A DNA stretch of 64,000 nucleotides from Bordetella genomosp. 10 (lineage in GTDB: Bacteria; Pseudomonadota; Gammaproteobacteria; Burkholderiales; Burkholderiaceae_B). The notes beneath the pieces are model-generated. The model was not told the origin of the DNA and did no database searches. It worked only from the letters and a program-made list of their open reading frames with translations. Position numbers and translations under genes: made by a program. Below are positions 27,635 through 36,017 of the stretch, piece by piece. The stretch's first letter is position 1, and every line of letters begins with the position of its first letter. The stretch is taken from NCBI RefSeq assembly GCF_002261225.1, contig NZ_NEVM01000001.1, positions 558,001 through 622,000 on the forward strand, written 5' to 3'.

Positions 27635-28680
27635 CGCCGCAGACCCTCATGGAGCGCATCGCCTTGGGCGACGTCGTCCAGGACGCGGACCTGCGCGGCG
27701 CGCCGCTGGCCGGGCTGGACCTGTCCGGCGCCATGTTCGACGGCGTCGATCTGCGCGGCGCGGACCTGTCGGCCTGCCTGCTCGTCGATTGCCGCTTCAA
27801 CGGTTGCCGGCTGGACGGCTGCCGCCTGGAAGGCGCCGACCTGTCCGAATGCAGCTTCCTGCGTTGCGCGTTCGCCGGCGCGCGCCTGGCCGCCGCCAAC
27901 CTGACCGGCGCCGCGCTGGTCGAGTGCGATCTCTCCGGGGCGGACCTTGCCGGCGGCACGCTCGATCGCAGCACGTTTTTCCAGAGCGACCTGCGCGATG
28001 CCTGCCTGCGCACGCAGGCCATCGACCGCGCGGTGTTCAGCGAAAGCCGCATGGACGGCGTGGACCTGTCCGGCACCGTGCTGACGTTCGTGAACTTCCA
28101 TCGGCTGGACCTGCGCACGGTGCGGCTGGCGGAGGCCCATGGCGAAAGCGCCATGTTCGTGGAGTGCGACCTGACCGGCCATGATTTCACGGGCCAGCGT
28201 TTCACCCTGTGCCAGTTCACGGATGCGCGGTTGGACGGCGCCGATTTTTCCGGCGCGGTGCTGACGCAGTCCAATTTCAAGGGCGCCTCGCTCAAACGCG
28301 CCGTGTTCACGGGCGCCGACGCGGCGCGCTGCCTCTTTCCGCAGGCGGATCTTTCGGGCGCCGTCTGCCGGGGCGCGCGCTTCGACCAGGGCATCTGGGC
28401 CGGCGCCATCGTGGAGGGCGCCGATTTCTCGGGCGCCAGCCTGTGGCAATGCGTGTTCCATGGCGCGGTCTGCGCGGACGCCGACTTCAGCCATGCGCGC
28501 ATGGAAGACACCGATTTCAAGATGGCCGACCTGAGCCGCGCGGACCTGCGCGGCGCCCACGTGCTGCGCCTGCGCCTGCATCGCGCGCTGACGGCCGACG
28601 CGCGCTGGAGCAGCCGCGCCGGCGTCATCGAGAACGACCCGGAATTGCTGGAGGCCGAACTATGGTCGGCGTCGCATTGA
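27631..28680 (+). CDS. Pentapeptide-repeat protein of the T6SS module
   Basis: A 349-residue protein made almost entirely of pentapeptide repeats from about residue 15 to 310 (DADLRGAPLAGLDLSGAMFD, GADLSECSFLRCAFAGARL), predicting a long beta-helix rod. The short C-terminal helix region (about 315–349) is non-repetitive. It has no enzyme motif and no signal peptide. It starts inside the stop of the DUF2169 gene. Paired with DUF2169 and DUF4150 genes, such proteins are inferred to help load or shield T6SS cargo. It could also be part of the secreted tip complex. Confidence 0.85.
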   Translation: MTPQTLMERIALGDVVQDADLRGAPLAGLDLSGAMFDGVDLRGADLSACLLVDCRFNGCRLDGCRLEGADLSECSFLRCAFAGARLAAANLTGAALVECDLSGADLAGGTLDRSTFFQSDLRDACLRTQAIDRAVFSESRMDGVDLSGTVLTFVNFHRLDLRTVRLAEAHGESAMFVECDLTGHDFTGQRFTLCQFTDARLDGADFSGAVLTQSNFKGASLKRAVFTGADAARCLFPQADLSGAVCRGARFDQGIWAGAIVEGADFSGASLWQCVFHGAVCADADFSHARMEDTDFKMADLSRADLRGAHVLRLRLHRALTADARWSSRAGVIENDPELLEAELWSASH

Positions 28681-28753
28681 TGGCCCGTCCCCGGGCCGAC
28701 CGCCGCCGCGGGCGATGGCCCGCCGGCATCCCCGTACACGAAGGAGCACGGAT

Positions 28754-29146
28754 ATGTTCGCGAATTGCCAGTTGATGGGCCTGGACCTGGCGTTTCCGGA
28801 TGTCTGCAAGACGCCGCCCGCCGCGATGGCGCCCTTGCCGTATCCCAACCTGGCCCTGGGTCCGACCGCCATCCCGAACGCCTGGAACATCCTGTTCGTG
28901 GCCGCGCCCGCGCACAATATGGCCACCTTCACGCCCATCACCAACGGGGACATTCCGGGCGCGGGCGGCGGCATCGTGTCGCAGACCTTCATGAGCCAGT
29001 CCCGCCATCTGACCGGGGCGTTCACGGTGCTGCTGATGGGCACGCCGGCCACCCGGCTGACCAGCGTGTCGCTGCAGAACCAGATCAACATGGTGGGCAT
29101 GCGCATCGTACCGAGCCAGCCCAAGATCCTGCTGCTCGCGCCTTGA
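28754..29146 (+). CDS. DUF4150 PAAR-like tip protein
   Basis: A 130-residue protein with the PAAR-like DUF4150 pattern: LAFPDVCKTPPAAMAPLPYPNLA, IPNAWNILFVAAPAHNM, then PTPITNGD-like FTPITNGDIPGAGGGIVS. PAAR-type proteins cap the VgrG spike and usually bring effectors by C-terminal fusion. This one ends right after the tip domain, so any effector must bind non-covalently. I chose the ATG at 28754 because AAGGAG lies about eight bases upstream; a further upstream in-frame start has no site. Confidence 0.85.
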   Translation: MFANCQLMGLDLAFPDVCKTPPAAMAPLPYPNLALGPTAIPNAWNILFVAAPAHNMATFTPITNGDIPGAGGGIVSQTFMSQSRHLTGAFTVLLMGTPATRLTSVSLQNQINMVGMRIVPSQPKILLLAP

Positions 29147-29160
29147 CGCCCGGACGCGCC

Positions 29161-30264
29161 ATGGACACTCCCTCCGATCCGATACCGCAGAACGCCGCGC
29201 CGCGCGCCGGCATGGACGCCGCGGCGCCGCTGCCCCCGGCATTCTGGCGCGATCTCGCGCGCGATCCCTACTCGCACGATCTCTACCACGTGCTGCGCTG
29301 GATCGACGCGCGCGGCGGCGCGCGCCTGCCGCTGGGCCGCGAGACCGTGCCCCGGCACGAGCCGGTGCGCATGCGCCAGGAACCGTCGATGGCCTTCGCG
29401 CCGTCCACGCTGGCCGCCGCGCGGCCGGCGCGGGCGGACCGTCCGCCGGAGCTGTCCATCTACAGTTTCGGCCTGTTCGGCCCCAACGGTCCGCTGCCCC
29501 TGCACATGACCGAGCACGTCCGCGAGCGCATCCATCACTATGGCGACGCCACGCTGGCCGCGTTCGCGGACCTGTTCCATCACCGCCTCATCCTGCTGTT
29601 CTACCGCGCCTGGGCCGACGCGCAGAGCACCGTCAGCCTGGACCGGCGCGACGACCGCTTCAGCCGCTATGTCGCCTGCCTGTTGCACATGGGCCAGCCG
29701 TCCATGCGTGGGCGCGACAAGGTGGTAGACCACGCCAAATACCACATGGCCAGCCATCTGTTGCGGCAGACCCGCAACCCGGAAGGCTTGCAGCAGATCC
29801 TGCGGCATTACTTCGGCGTGCCGGTGCGCATCCGCGAGTTCGTGCCGCAATGGATACGGCTGGCGCCGGACCAGCGGCTGGGCCTGCGCGGATCGCAGGG
29901 CCTGGGCCGGGACACCATCCTGGGCGCGGCGGTGCGCGACGCGCAACACAAGTTCCGCATCGAGATCGGGCCGCTGGCGCGCGAGCAATACGACAGCTTC
30001 CTGCCGGGCGCCAGGTCGGCGGAAAAGCTCGTGCAGTGGGTGCGGCACTACACGGGCATCGAATTCGCCTGGGACGTGCGGCTGGTGCTGGCGCGCGAGC
30101 ACGTCAGCGGCGCGCGGCTGGGCGACGCCCCGATCGGCCTGCGTAGCTGGCTCGGTCATCGGCCCGCCGCGCTGGGCGACGCCGGCGACCTGGTCATCGA
30201 CTATGAAACGCGCCGCGCTCGCGCGGCGGGCCAGGCCCAGCCTTCCTTTTCCTATCTATCCTGA
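29161..30264 (+). CDS. tssG: T6SS baseplate protein TssG
   Basis: Baseplate wedge partner of TssF, 367 residues (VasB/ImpH family). Signature blocks: YSHDLYHVLRWIDARGG, SIYSFGLFGPNGPLPLHMTEHVRER, FADLFHHRLILLFYRAWADAQ and RIEIGPLAREQYDSFLPG. The ATG at 29161 lies 14 bases after the DUF4150 gene and 12 bases separate it from clpV. Its displacement from tssF shows that the accessory module was inserted into the usual tssE-F-G run. Confidence 0.95.
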   Translation: MDTPSDPIPQNAAPRAGMDAAAPLPPAFWRDLARDPYSHDLYHVLRWIDARGGARLPLGRETVPRHEPVRMRQEPSMAFAPSTLAAARPARADRPPELSIYSFGLFGPNGPLPLHMTEHVRERIHHYGDATLAAFADLFHHRLILLFYRAWADAQSTVSLDRRDDRFSRYVACLLHMGQPSMRGRDKVVDHAKYHMASHLLRQTRNPEGLQQILRHYFGVPVRIREFVPQWIRLAPDQRLGLRGSQGLGRDTILGAAVRDAQHKFRIEIGPLAREQYDSFLPGARSAEKLVQWVRHYTGIEFAWDVRLVLAREHVSGARLGDAPIGLRSWLGHRPAALGDAGDLVIDYETRRARAAGQAQPSFSYLS

Positions 30265-30276
30265 CGGTTATCCCCC

Positions 30277-32910
30277 ATGTCCGATATCGGCCGCACGGAA
30301 CTCTTCGGCAAGCTGGATCCGCTGCTCTACCAGGCGCTGGAAGGCGCCACCGCCTTCTGCAAGCTGCGCGGCAACCCCTATGTGGAAGTGGCGCACTGGC
30401 TGCACCAGATCCTGCATGCGCAGGACAGCGACCTGCATCGCATCCTGCGCCATTTCGAGATCGATGCCGGACGGGTGCAGGCCGATCTCGTCCGCGCGCT
30501 GGACCAGTTGCCGCGCGGCGCGGGGTCCGTCTCCGACCTGTCCGAGCACATCGACCACGCGGTCGAGCGCGCCTGGGTGCTGGCTTCCCTGCGCTATGAC
30601 GCGGGCCGCATCCGCTCCGGCCATCTGCTGACGGGATTGGCCAAGACGTATTCCCTGCGCAACGTGCTGCTGGGCATCTCGGGCCTGTTCGGACGCGTGG
30701 TGCCCGACGTGCTGCTGGAACGACTGGCCGCCATCACGGCCGGCTCGCCCGAGGAAGACGCCGGCGTGGACAGCGCGGCAGGGACGGGCGAGGGGCAAGG
30801 CGGCGCCGCCGGCGGGCAGCGTTCCGCCCTGGCGCAATACGCCGTGGACCTGACCGCGAAGGCGCGCGACGGCGCCATCGACCCCGTTTCGGGCCGCGAC
30901 GAGGAAATCCGCCAACTGGTGGACATCCTGATGCGGCGGCGCCAGAACAATCCGCTCCTGACCGGCGAGGCCGGCGTGGGCAAGACCGCGGTGGTCGAAG
31001 GGCTGGCGCTGCGGCTGGCCGCCGGCGACGTGCCGCCGGCCTTGCGGGACGTGTCGCTGCACCTGCTGGACATCGGCCTGCTACAGGCCGGCGCGGGCGT
31101 GAAGGGGGAGTTCGAGCAGCGGCTGCGCCGCCTCATCGACGAGGTGCAGTCCAGCGCCAGGCCCATCATCCTGTTCATCGACGAGATCCATACCCTGGTG
31201 GGCGCCGGCGGCGCCGCCGGCACGGGCGACGCCGCCAACCTGCTCAAGCCCGCGCTGGCGCGGGGCCAACTGCGCACCATAGGCGCCACCACCTGGGCCG
31301 AGTACAAGAAGTACATCGAGAACGATCCCGCGCTGACGCGGCGCTTCCAGGTCGTGCAGATCCACGAGCCCGCGGAAGACCGCGCCATCGTCATGCTGCG
31401 CGGCCTGCGCGAGACGCTGGAAGCGCATCACCGCGTGCTGCTGCTGGACGAGGCGGTGGAGGCCGCGGTGCGGCTGTCGCATCGCTATATCCCGGCGCGC
31501 CAATTGCCGGACAAGGCCGTGGCGCTGCTCGATACGGCCTGCGCGCGGGTCGCCGTCAGCCAGCACGCCGCGCCGGCCGCGCTGGAAGACGCGCGGCGCC
31601 GCATCGAGGCCCTGGAGATCGAACTGGACGTCGCCGCCCGCGAGCATCGCCTGGGCGTCGCCGACGCCGAACGCGGCGTGGCCTTGCGCGCGGCCTTGCA
31701 GGAGGCGCGCGCGCAGGAGAGCGCGCTGGCCGCCCGCTGGGAAGAGGAGTCCGCCGCCGCCGCCCGCATCCATGACCTGTGCGCGAGGCTGGACGCGCCC
31801 GGCCCGGCCGACGACGCCGGGCAGGAAGGCTTGCGCGCGGAATTGCACGCGGCGCGCGAGGCGCTGACCGCGCTGCAAGGGGAGCAGGCCCTCATCCATG
31901 CCGCCGTGGACGCCGGCGCCGTGGCCGCCGTGGTGGCGGACTGGACGGGAATTCCGGTGGGCCGCATGGTCAAGGACGAGGCGCGGGCCGTATTGGACCT
32001 GGCCCGGACCCTGGGGCAGCGCGTCATCGGCCAGGACGCCGGCCTGGAGGCTATCGCCCGCCGCATCCAGACTTCGCGCGCGCGCCTGACCGATCCCGGC
32101 AAGCCCGTGGGGGTCTTCATGCTGTGCGGCCCCAGCGGCGTGGGCAAGACCGAGACGGCCCTGGCGCTGGCCGAAGCCCTGTACGGCGGCGAGCAGAACG
32201 TGATCACCATCAACATGAGCGAATTCCAGGAATCGCATACGGTCTCGACGTTGAAGGGCGCGCCGCCGGGCTACGTCGGCTACGGCGAGGGCGGCGTGCT
32301 CACCGAGGCCGTGCGGCGCCGGCCCTACAGCGTGGTCCTGCTGGACGAAGTGGAGAAAGCGCATCCCGACGTGCACGAGGTTTTCTTCCAGGTTTTCGAC
32401 AAGGGCTGGATGGAGGACGGCGGCGGCCGCTACATCGACTTCCGCAATACGGTCATCCTGCTCACGTCCAACGTGGGCACGGAGCACGTCGCCCGCCTGT
32501 GCCGCGACCCCGCGCGCGCGCCAGGACCGGAGGCGCTGGGCGCGGCGCTACGCGAACCGCTGTTGCAGGTGTTCCCGCCCGCGCTGCTGGGCCGCCTGGT
32601 GGTGGTGCCTTACTATCCATTGTCCGACGAGATGCTGGCGCGCATCGTCGACCTGCAACTGGACCGCATCGCGCAGCGGCTACGGGTCAATCACGATATC
32701 GCCTTGCACGTCGCGCCCGCGGCCACCGCATTGATCGTGGCGCGCTGCACGGAAGTGGAGTCCGGCGGCCGCATGGTCGACGCCATTCTCACCAATACGG
32801 TGCTGCCGCGCATCAGCCAGGAGTTGCTGGCCGCATCGGTGGATGGCCGCCGCGTGAGCGCCGCGTGGCTCGATGCCGCCGGCGGCGAATTTACCTACCG
32901 CTACGAGTGA
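30277..32910 (+). CDS. clpV: T6SS sheath-disassembling AAA+ ATPase ClpV (TssH)
   Basis: Recycles contracted TssBC sheaths. The 877-residue protein has a Clp N-domain (about 1–150) and AAA-1 with Walker A TGEAGVGKTAVVEG (about 228–241) and Walker B ILFIDEIHTLVGAGG. The middle domain is coiled (about 425–545). AAA-2 has Walker A GPSGVGKTETALALAEALYGG (about 617–637) and VVLLDEVEKAHPDVHEVFFQVFDKG. It lacks the ClpP-binding IGF/L loop. It stands in the operon directly after tssG. Confidence 0.97.
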   Translation: MSDIGRTELFGKLDPLLYQALEGATAFCKLRGNPYVEVAHWLHQILHAQDSDLHRILRHFEIDAGRVQADLVRALDQLPRGAGSVSDLSEHIDHAVERAWVLASLRYDAGRIRSGHLLTGLAKTYSLRNVLLGISGLFGRVVPDVLLERLAAITAGSPEEDAGVDSAAGTGEGQGGAAGGQRSALAQYAVDLTAKARDGAIDPVSGRDEEIRQLVDILMRRRQNNPLLTGEAGVGKTAVVEGLALRLAAGDVPPALRDVSLHLLDIGLLQAGAGVKGEFEQRLRRLIDEVQSSARPIILFIDEIHTLVGAGGAAGTGDAANLLKPALARGQLRTIGATTWAEYKKYIENDPALTRRFQVVQIHEPAEDRAIVMLRGLRETLEAHHRVLLLDEAVEAAVRLSHRYIPARQLPDKAVALLDTACARVAVSQHAAPAALEDARRRIEALEIELDVAAREHRLGVADAERGVALRAALQEARAQESALAARWEEESAAAARIHDLCARLDAPGPADDAGQEGLRAELHAAREALTALQGEQALIHAAVDAGAVAAVVADWTGIPVGRMVKDEARAVLDLARTLGQRVIGQDAGLEAIARRIQTSRARLTDPGKPVGVFMLCGPSGVGKTETALALAEALYGGEQNVITINMSEFQESHTVSTLKGAPPGYVGYGEGGVLTEAVRRRPYSVVLLDEVEKAHPDVHEVFFQVFDKGWMEDGGGRYIDFRNTVILLTSNVGTEHVARLCRDPARAPGPEALGAALREPLLQVFPPALLGRLVVVPYYPLSDEMLARIVDLQLDRIAQRLRVNHDIALHVAPAATALIVARCTEVESGGRMVDAILTNTVLPRISQELLAASVDGRRVSAAWLDAAGGEFTYRYE

Positions 32911-32912
32911 CG

Positions 32913-33623
32913 ATGATGAAATCCACCATGGCCGCCGTGCTGCTGGGCACGGCGATGATTTCCACGGCGATGCATGCGCGGGCGGCGCCCGCCGCGCGGG
33001 AGAGCGGGATGACGCAGAAAGTGACGGTCCGCGTGGACGACGTGCGCTACGCGATCCCCAGGGATTATCTGGACGGGCCGCTGGAGCCCGGCGGCGAGCA
33101 GCAGCACGCCCTGTTGCTGCGCGCGATGCTGCCCGGCTTCACCCCCGATTCCGGCGACGCCGGGCAGGGCAGGGCGCGCGACCGGATGCTGGTCAACATC
33201 CTGCTGGAGGAGCCCGCCGTGAAAGCCGGCGTTGTGCAGGACATGCTGGCCACCGACTATCGCCTGTACGCCGGCGATCTCACCGCGCAGGGGATGGCGA
33301 CGCGGGCGCATCGATTCGAACCCGCCTTCGACGGCCTGCGCCGGGTGGCGGACCTGGACGAGTCCTCGGAACGCTGGAAGCGCTATCCCGACGTCTATAT
33401 CGAAGGCGACGAGCAGCATCCCACCACCGTGATGACCTGCAATCGCGCGGGCGTGGGCATCGTCAATTTCCCCCAATGCGTGCTTGCTTTCATGGCGGGC
33501 CGCATCAAGGTCAGCGTCCACGCCGAGCGCGACCAGGCGCCGAACTGGCGTGCGCTGCGCACCGGCGCGCTGCGCCTGCTGGATGATTTCAAGGCCCAGG
33601 CCCAGACCACACAGGGGAAATGA
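32913..33623 (+). CDS. Unrecognised exported protein in the T6SS cluster
   Basis: I do not recognise the family. The 236-residue protein begins with a Sec-type signal peptide (about 1–25, ending HARAAP). The mature part contains VTVRVDDVRYAIPRDYLDG, LLLRAMLPGFTPDSGD and two cysteines (176 and 189), which could form a disulfide in the periplasm. It starts two bases after clpV (ATG 32913 or 32916) and ends one base before the next gene. A periplasmic, non-structural protein at this place in a T6SS locus would fit an immunity protein, but there is no direct evidence. The long frame upstream lies inside clpV and is not coding. Confidence 0.75.
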   Translation: MMKSTMAAVLLGTAMISTAMHARAAPAARESGMTQKVTVRVDDVRYAIPRDYLDGPLEPGGEQQHALLLRAMLPGFTPDSGDAGQGRARDRMLVNILLEEPAVKAGVVQDMLATDYRLYAGDLTAQGMATRAHRFEPAFDGLRRVADLDESSERWKRYPDVYIEGDEQHPTTVMTCNRAGVGIVNFPQCVLAFMAGRIKVSVHAERDQAPNWRALRTGALRLLDDFKAQAQTTQGK

Positions 33624-33624
33624 C

Positions 33625-34488
33625 ATGGCCGCGACCTATCCCTTACTTTCGCCGGGCTATGACGTGCTGGAAAGCGACCGGCTGCGCCGCGCCGGAGACC
33701 GCGCGGGCTATTACACCTATCTGGAGGCCCATGGGTCCATCTACGCGCCGCTGGCGAAAGGCGTGGTGCGGCAGGACACGCCCTCGGGCGCGGTGGCCAT
33801 CGCCTATTGCCGCGAATTCGCGCGCCGCCACGGCGTGACGGTCGGCGAGGACACCCTGGTCCAGATCAACATGGGCCTGATCAACCACGATTGCGACGCG
33901 CGCATGGCCGCCTTCCGCGACACCGGGGTGAACCGCGAGCTGACCATGTCCGCCATCCGCGCGTATCACGCCCAGGTCTTCAGGGAGGTGATCGGCACGC
34001 AGCCGGAGACCTGGACCGCCGAAGTCCCGCTGCAATGCGGCGGCGCGCGGGCCGACGACGTGTGGCTCCATATGCTGACGGGGTCCTTCATCGACGTCGC
34101 CGTCAACACCTGCCTGGAGGTCATCGGCCTGCTGCCCGGCCGGCTGAAGGTCGACGCCTATGCCTGCATGGCCGCGGGCCAGTTGCTGGTGCCCAGCATG
34201 TTCACGGCGGGGCATGGCTTCTTCGGCAACGAAACGCGGCTGGGCATGCGGGTGGAAGGGCTGGGCAGCCTTACGCCGCTGCAACGGCGGGTGGTGGACT
34301 ACCTGGACATCCTGACGTGCTCGGGCCCGATCCCGTCCATGGCCGTCATGTCCGCCGGCAGCAGGCGCCTGGACGAGTGGTTGCGCACCGAGGCCGATGC
34401 CTTCGGCCGCACCGGCTTCGGCCGGGCCTACCTGCGCGGGATGGAACTGCAGTTGCAGAGCCCCTATGGGTTTTCGCCCATGCCCTGA
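33625..34488 (+). CDS. Unrecognised protein, last gene before the FHA gene
   Basis: I do not recognise the family. The 287-residue protein has no signal peptide and no clear membrane helix. It contains six cysteines (62, 90, 138, 163, 181, 232) and several His/Asp/Glu clusters (NHDCDAR at 87–93, TAGHGFFGNE at 194–203). The middle third is helical and rather hydrophobic (ADDVWLHMLTGSFIDVAVNTCLEVIGLLPG). It starts one base after the exported protein upstream and is the last plus-strand gene before the convergent FHA gene, which begins its 3' end six bases away. It could be a T6SS effector or an accessory factor. Confidence 0.75.
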   Translation: MAATYPLLSPGYDVLESDRLRRAGDRAGYYTYLEAHGSIYAPLAKGVVRQDTPSGAVAIAYCREFARRHGVTVGEDTLVQINMGLINHDCDARMAAFRDTGVNRELTMSAIRAYHAQVFREVIGTQPETWTAEVPLQCGGARADDVWLHMLTGSFIDVAVNTCLEVIGLLPGRLKVDAYACMAAGQLLVPSMFTAGHGFFGNETRLGMRVEGLGSLTPLQRRVVDYLDILTCSGPIPSMAVMSAGSRRLDEWLRTEADAFGRTGFGRAYLRGMELQLQSPYGFSPMP

Positions 34489-34494
34489 GGCGGG

Positions 34495-35235
34495 TCACGC
34501 GTCCTTGCGCACCGTGGGCGGGCGCATATGGCCGGACGGTTCGCGCACGTCGTCGCGGTCCGTCATGGGACGTGACGGCGTGCCGCGCGGGCCGGTCATG
34601 CCCCCGATCGTGCCGCCGATGGGATCGTCGCGGAGGGACGCCAGCGGATCCTCGCCGTGCAGCGTCGACGGCGTGGCGTCGGTGAAGACGTGGTCCACGT
34701 GGCGGCCGTCGGGATCGGGAAACATCGCCAGCGGATCGCCGCGCTTGTCGCCGAAGACCGTGTCGCCGTGGCCGAGCTGGGCCAGCGGGTCCTCCGGATT
34801 GCGGCCTGCGGCCGACGCCATGTCGAAGGGATGGGCCGAGACGTCCGGCGCGGCGCCGACCGGCAGGGTGCCCGGCCCGAACAGATCGCCGAAGATGCCC
34901 GGCGCGGGCGCGGCCGCCATGGCGGCCGCATCGTCGGCGTGCAGCACGTAGGCGCCGATGGTCACTTCGTCGCCGTGGCGCAGCGTCGCCTCCTGTTCGC
35001 AAGCCAGCGCCTCGCCGTTGATGCTGACGCCGGCCATGCCGCTCAGGTTCGCCAGCCAGCAGGCGCTGTCGCCGACGCGCACCAGGGCCTGCACCCGGCA
35101 CAGCGCGCCGGGTGCGTCGTCCAGCACCAGGCGGTTCTCGCGGCCGCGTCCTATGGTGCCGCCGGGGGCCGGGAATTCCGCCTCGACGGGCGCGAAGGGA
35201 AGGTCGTCGGTGCGCCGGATCGCGGTGAGTTTCAT
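34495..35235 (-). CDS. FHA-domain T6SS accessory protein with degenerate phosphopeptide site
   Basis: A 246-residue protein with an N-terminal FHA domain (about 20–100: GGTIGRGRENRLVLDD, NLSGMAGVSINGEAL). FHA proteins such as Fha1/TagH bind phosphothreonine made by the kinase PpkA and trigger T6SS assembly. Here Arg30 is kept, but the SRxH motif reads Cys46-Arg-Val-Gln49 and the conserved Asn of the SxNG turn is Met67, so phosphopeptide binding is doubtful. The C-terminal half is disordered, with repeated DPLA motifs, and lacks the usual C-terminal T6SS-FHA domain. It lies opposite to the structural genes, downstream of tssQ on the minus strand. Confidence 0.85.
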   Translation of the reverse strand: MKLTAIRRTDDLPFAPVEAEFPAPGGTIGRGRENRLVLDDAPGALCRVQALVRVGDSACWLANLSGMAGVSINGEALACEQEATLRHGDEVTIGAYVLHADDAAAMAAAPAPGIFGDLFGPGTLPVGAAPDVSAHPFDMASAAGRNPEDPLAQLGHGDTVFGDKRGDPLAMFPDPDGRHVDHVFTDATPSTLHGEDPLASLRDDPIGGTIGGMTGPRGTPSRPMTDRDDVREPSGHMRPPTVRKDA

Positions 35236-35289
35236 GGCGGGCTCCTGGTGGCCGTTACGGAAGGCGGGCGCAAGGCGGAAGCAAGGCGG

Positions 35290-35700
35290 TCAGCGGGAAG
35301 CGGTGGCCCCCGCCGCGGCCTTGGCCGCGCGGAACGCCGGTCCCCACTTGGGATGCCCTTGCTCCGCGGGCGTCAGGGTGAAATCGGGTTCGATGGCCAG
35401 GATGCGCGTGAAGTCGTCCTGGCACAGCGTCTGGTAGTTGATGATGCAGTAGCTGAACGCCTGCAGCTTCAGGGATTCCACCACCACGGCGGGCGTGGAG
35501 CCGGCCAGTTCGCCGGAAGTGGCGACGGTGCGGACGACGTCCCCGTACTTGCCGGCGTTGTAGTCGTCCCGCACCTGCTGCAACTGCGTCAGGGCGGCCT
35601 GCGTGGGCGTCGCCTGCGCTTGCGGAGACGTGGAAGGCGCGCTGCACGCGGCGAGCGCCGACGAGAGGGACACGAGGGCAATGCGAATGGTGTTTTTCAT
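35290..35700 (-). CDS. tssQ: TssQ-family T6SS-associated lipoprotein
   Basis: A 136-residue lipoprotein with an N-terminal signal and lipobox ALAAC (Cys19), followed by a Ser/Thr/Pro/Gln-rich linker. It ends in a short helical domain with the TssQ pattern: LQQVRDDYNAGKYGDVVRTVATS, AFSYCIINYQTLCQDDFTRILAIEPDF, then HPKWGPAFRAAKAAAG. It is probably attached to the outer membrane beside TssJ. The start is the ATG at 35700; the longer frame upstream has no site or character. It is transcribed divergently from tssJ, 54 bases upstream of the FHA gene start on the same strand. Confidence 0.82.
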   Translation of the reverse strand: MKNTIRIALVSLSSALAACSAPSTSPQAQATPTQAALTQLQQVRDDYNAGKYGDVVRTVATSGELAGSTPAVVVESLKLQAFSYCIINYQTLCQDDFTRILAIEPDFTLTPAEQGHPKWGPAFRAAKAAAGATASR

Positions 35701-36017
35701 TTTGAGGACGCCGGTATGCCTGTCGGGTGAATTCGTTACTTGAAATAAACCTCTACATCGTTTGCGTCGTTTCGATACGGGCGCCGCGACCGCGATGCCA
35801 TACGCAACGGGCAAGTCGCCGGATGATATCCGGCAGGATCTTCAAAAAGTGAATCGGAGTGTTTCGTAAAAGTATCGGTGATCGTGTTGATGTGTCAGCA
35901 AGGTAACGCCGGTAACGTCATCCGGGTGTCATCTATTTCTCATTTTTCTCGATTCTCATACGGGCTTTGCGCCCATCGCGCATCCCTATCGTCGACACCG
36001 GATGAGACCCGCAAGGC
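35701..36017. other. Divergent intergenic region between tssQ and tssJ
   Basis: 317 bases without a gene, lower in GC than the surroundings. It must hold the promoters for the minus-strand tssQ–FHA pair and the plus-strand tssJKLM block. No consensus sigma-70 pair is evident on either strand. It contains the inverted repeat at 35818–35834. Confidence 0.5.
35818..35834. promoter_or_regulatory. Inverted repeat in the tssQ–tssJ divergent region
   Basis: GCCGGAT-GAT-ATCCGGC, a perfect 7-base inverted repeat with a 3-base centre, lies roughly midway between the divergent genes. No T tract follows on either strand. It could be an operator. Confidence 0.35.

Noticed and set aside
26640-28620. Pentapeptide-coding DNA as a CRISPR array or satellite
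   Set aside because: The periodicity is 15 bases and follows the codons of pentapeptide repeats; there are no identical repeats separated by unique spacers.
31779-32912. Large N-terminal extension of the exported protein after clpV
   Set aside because: That frame is inside clpV; the real protein starts with a signal peptide at 32913.
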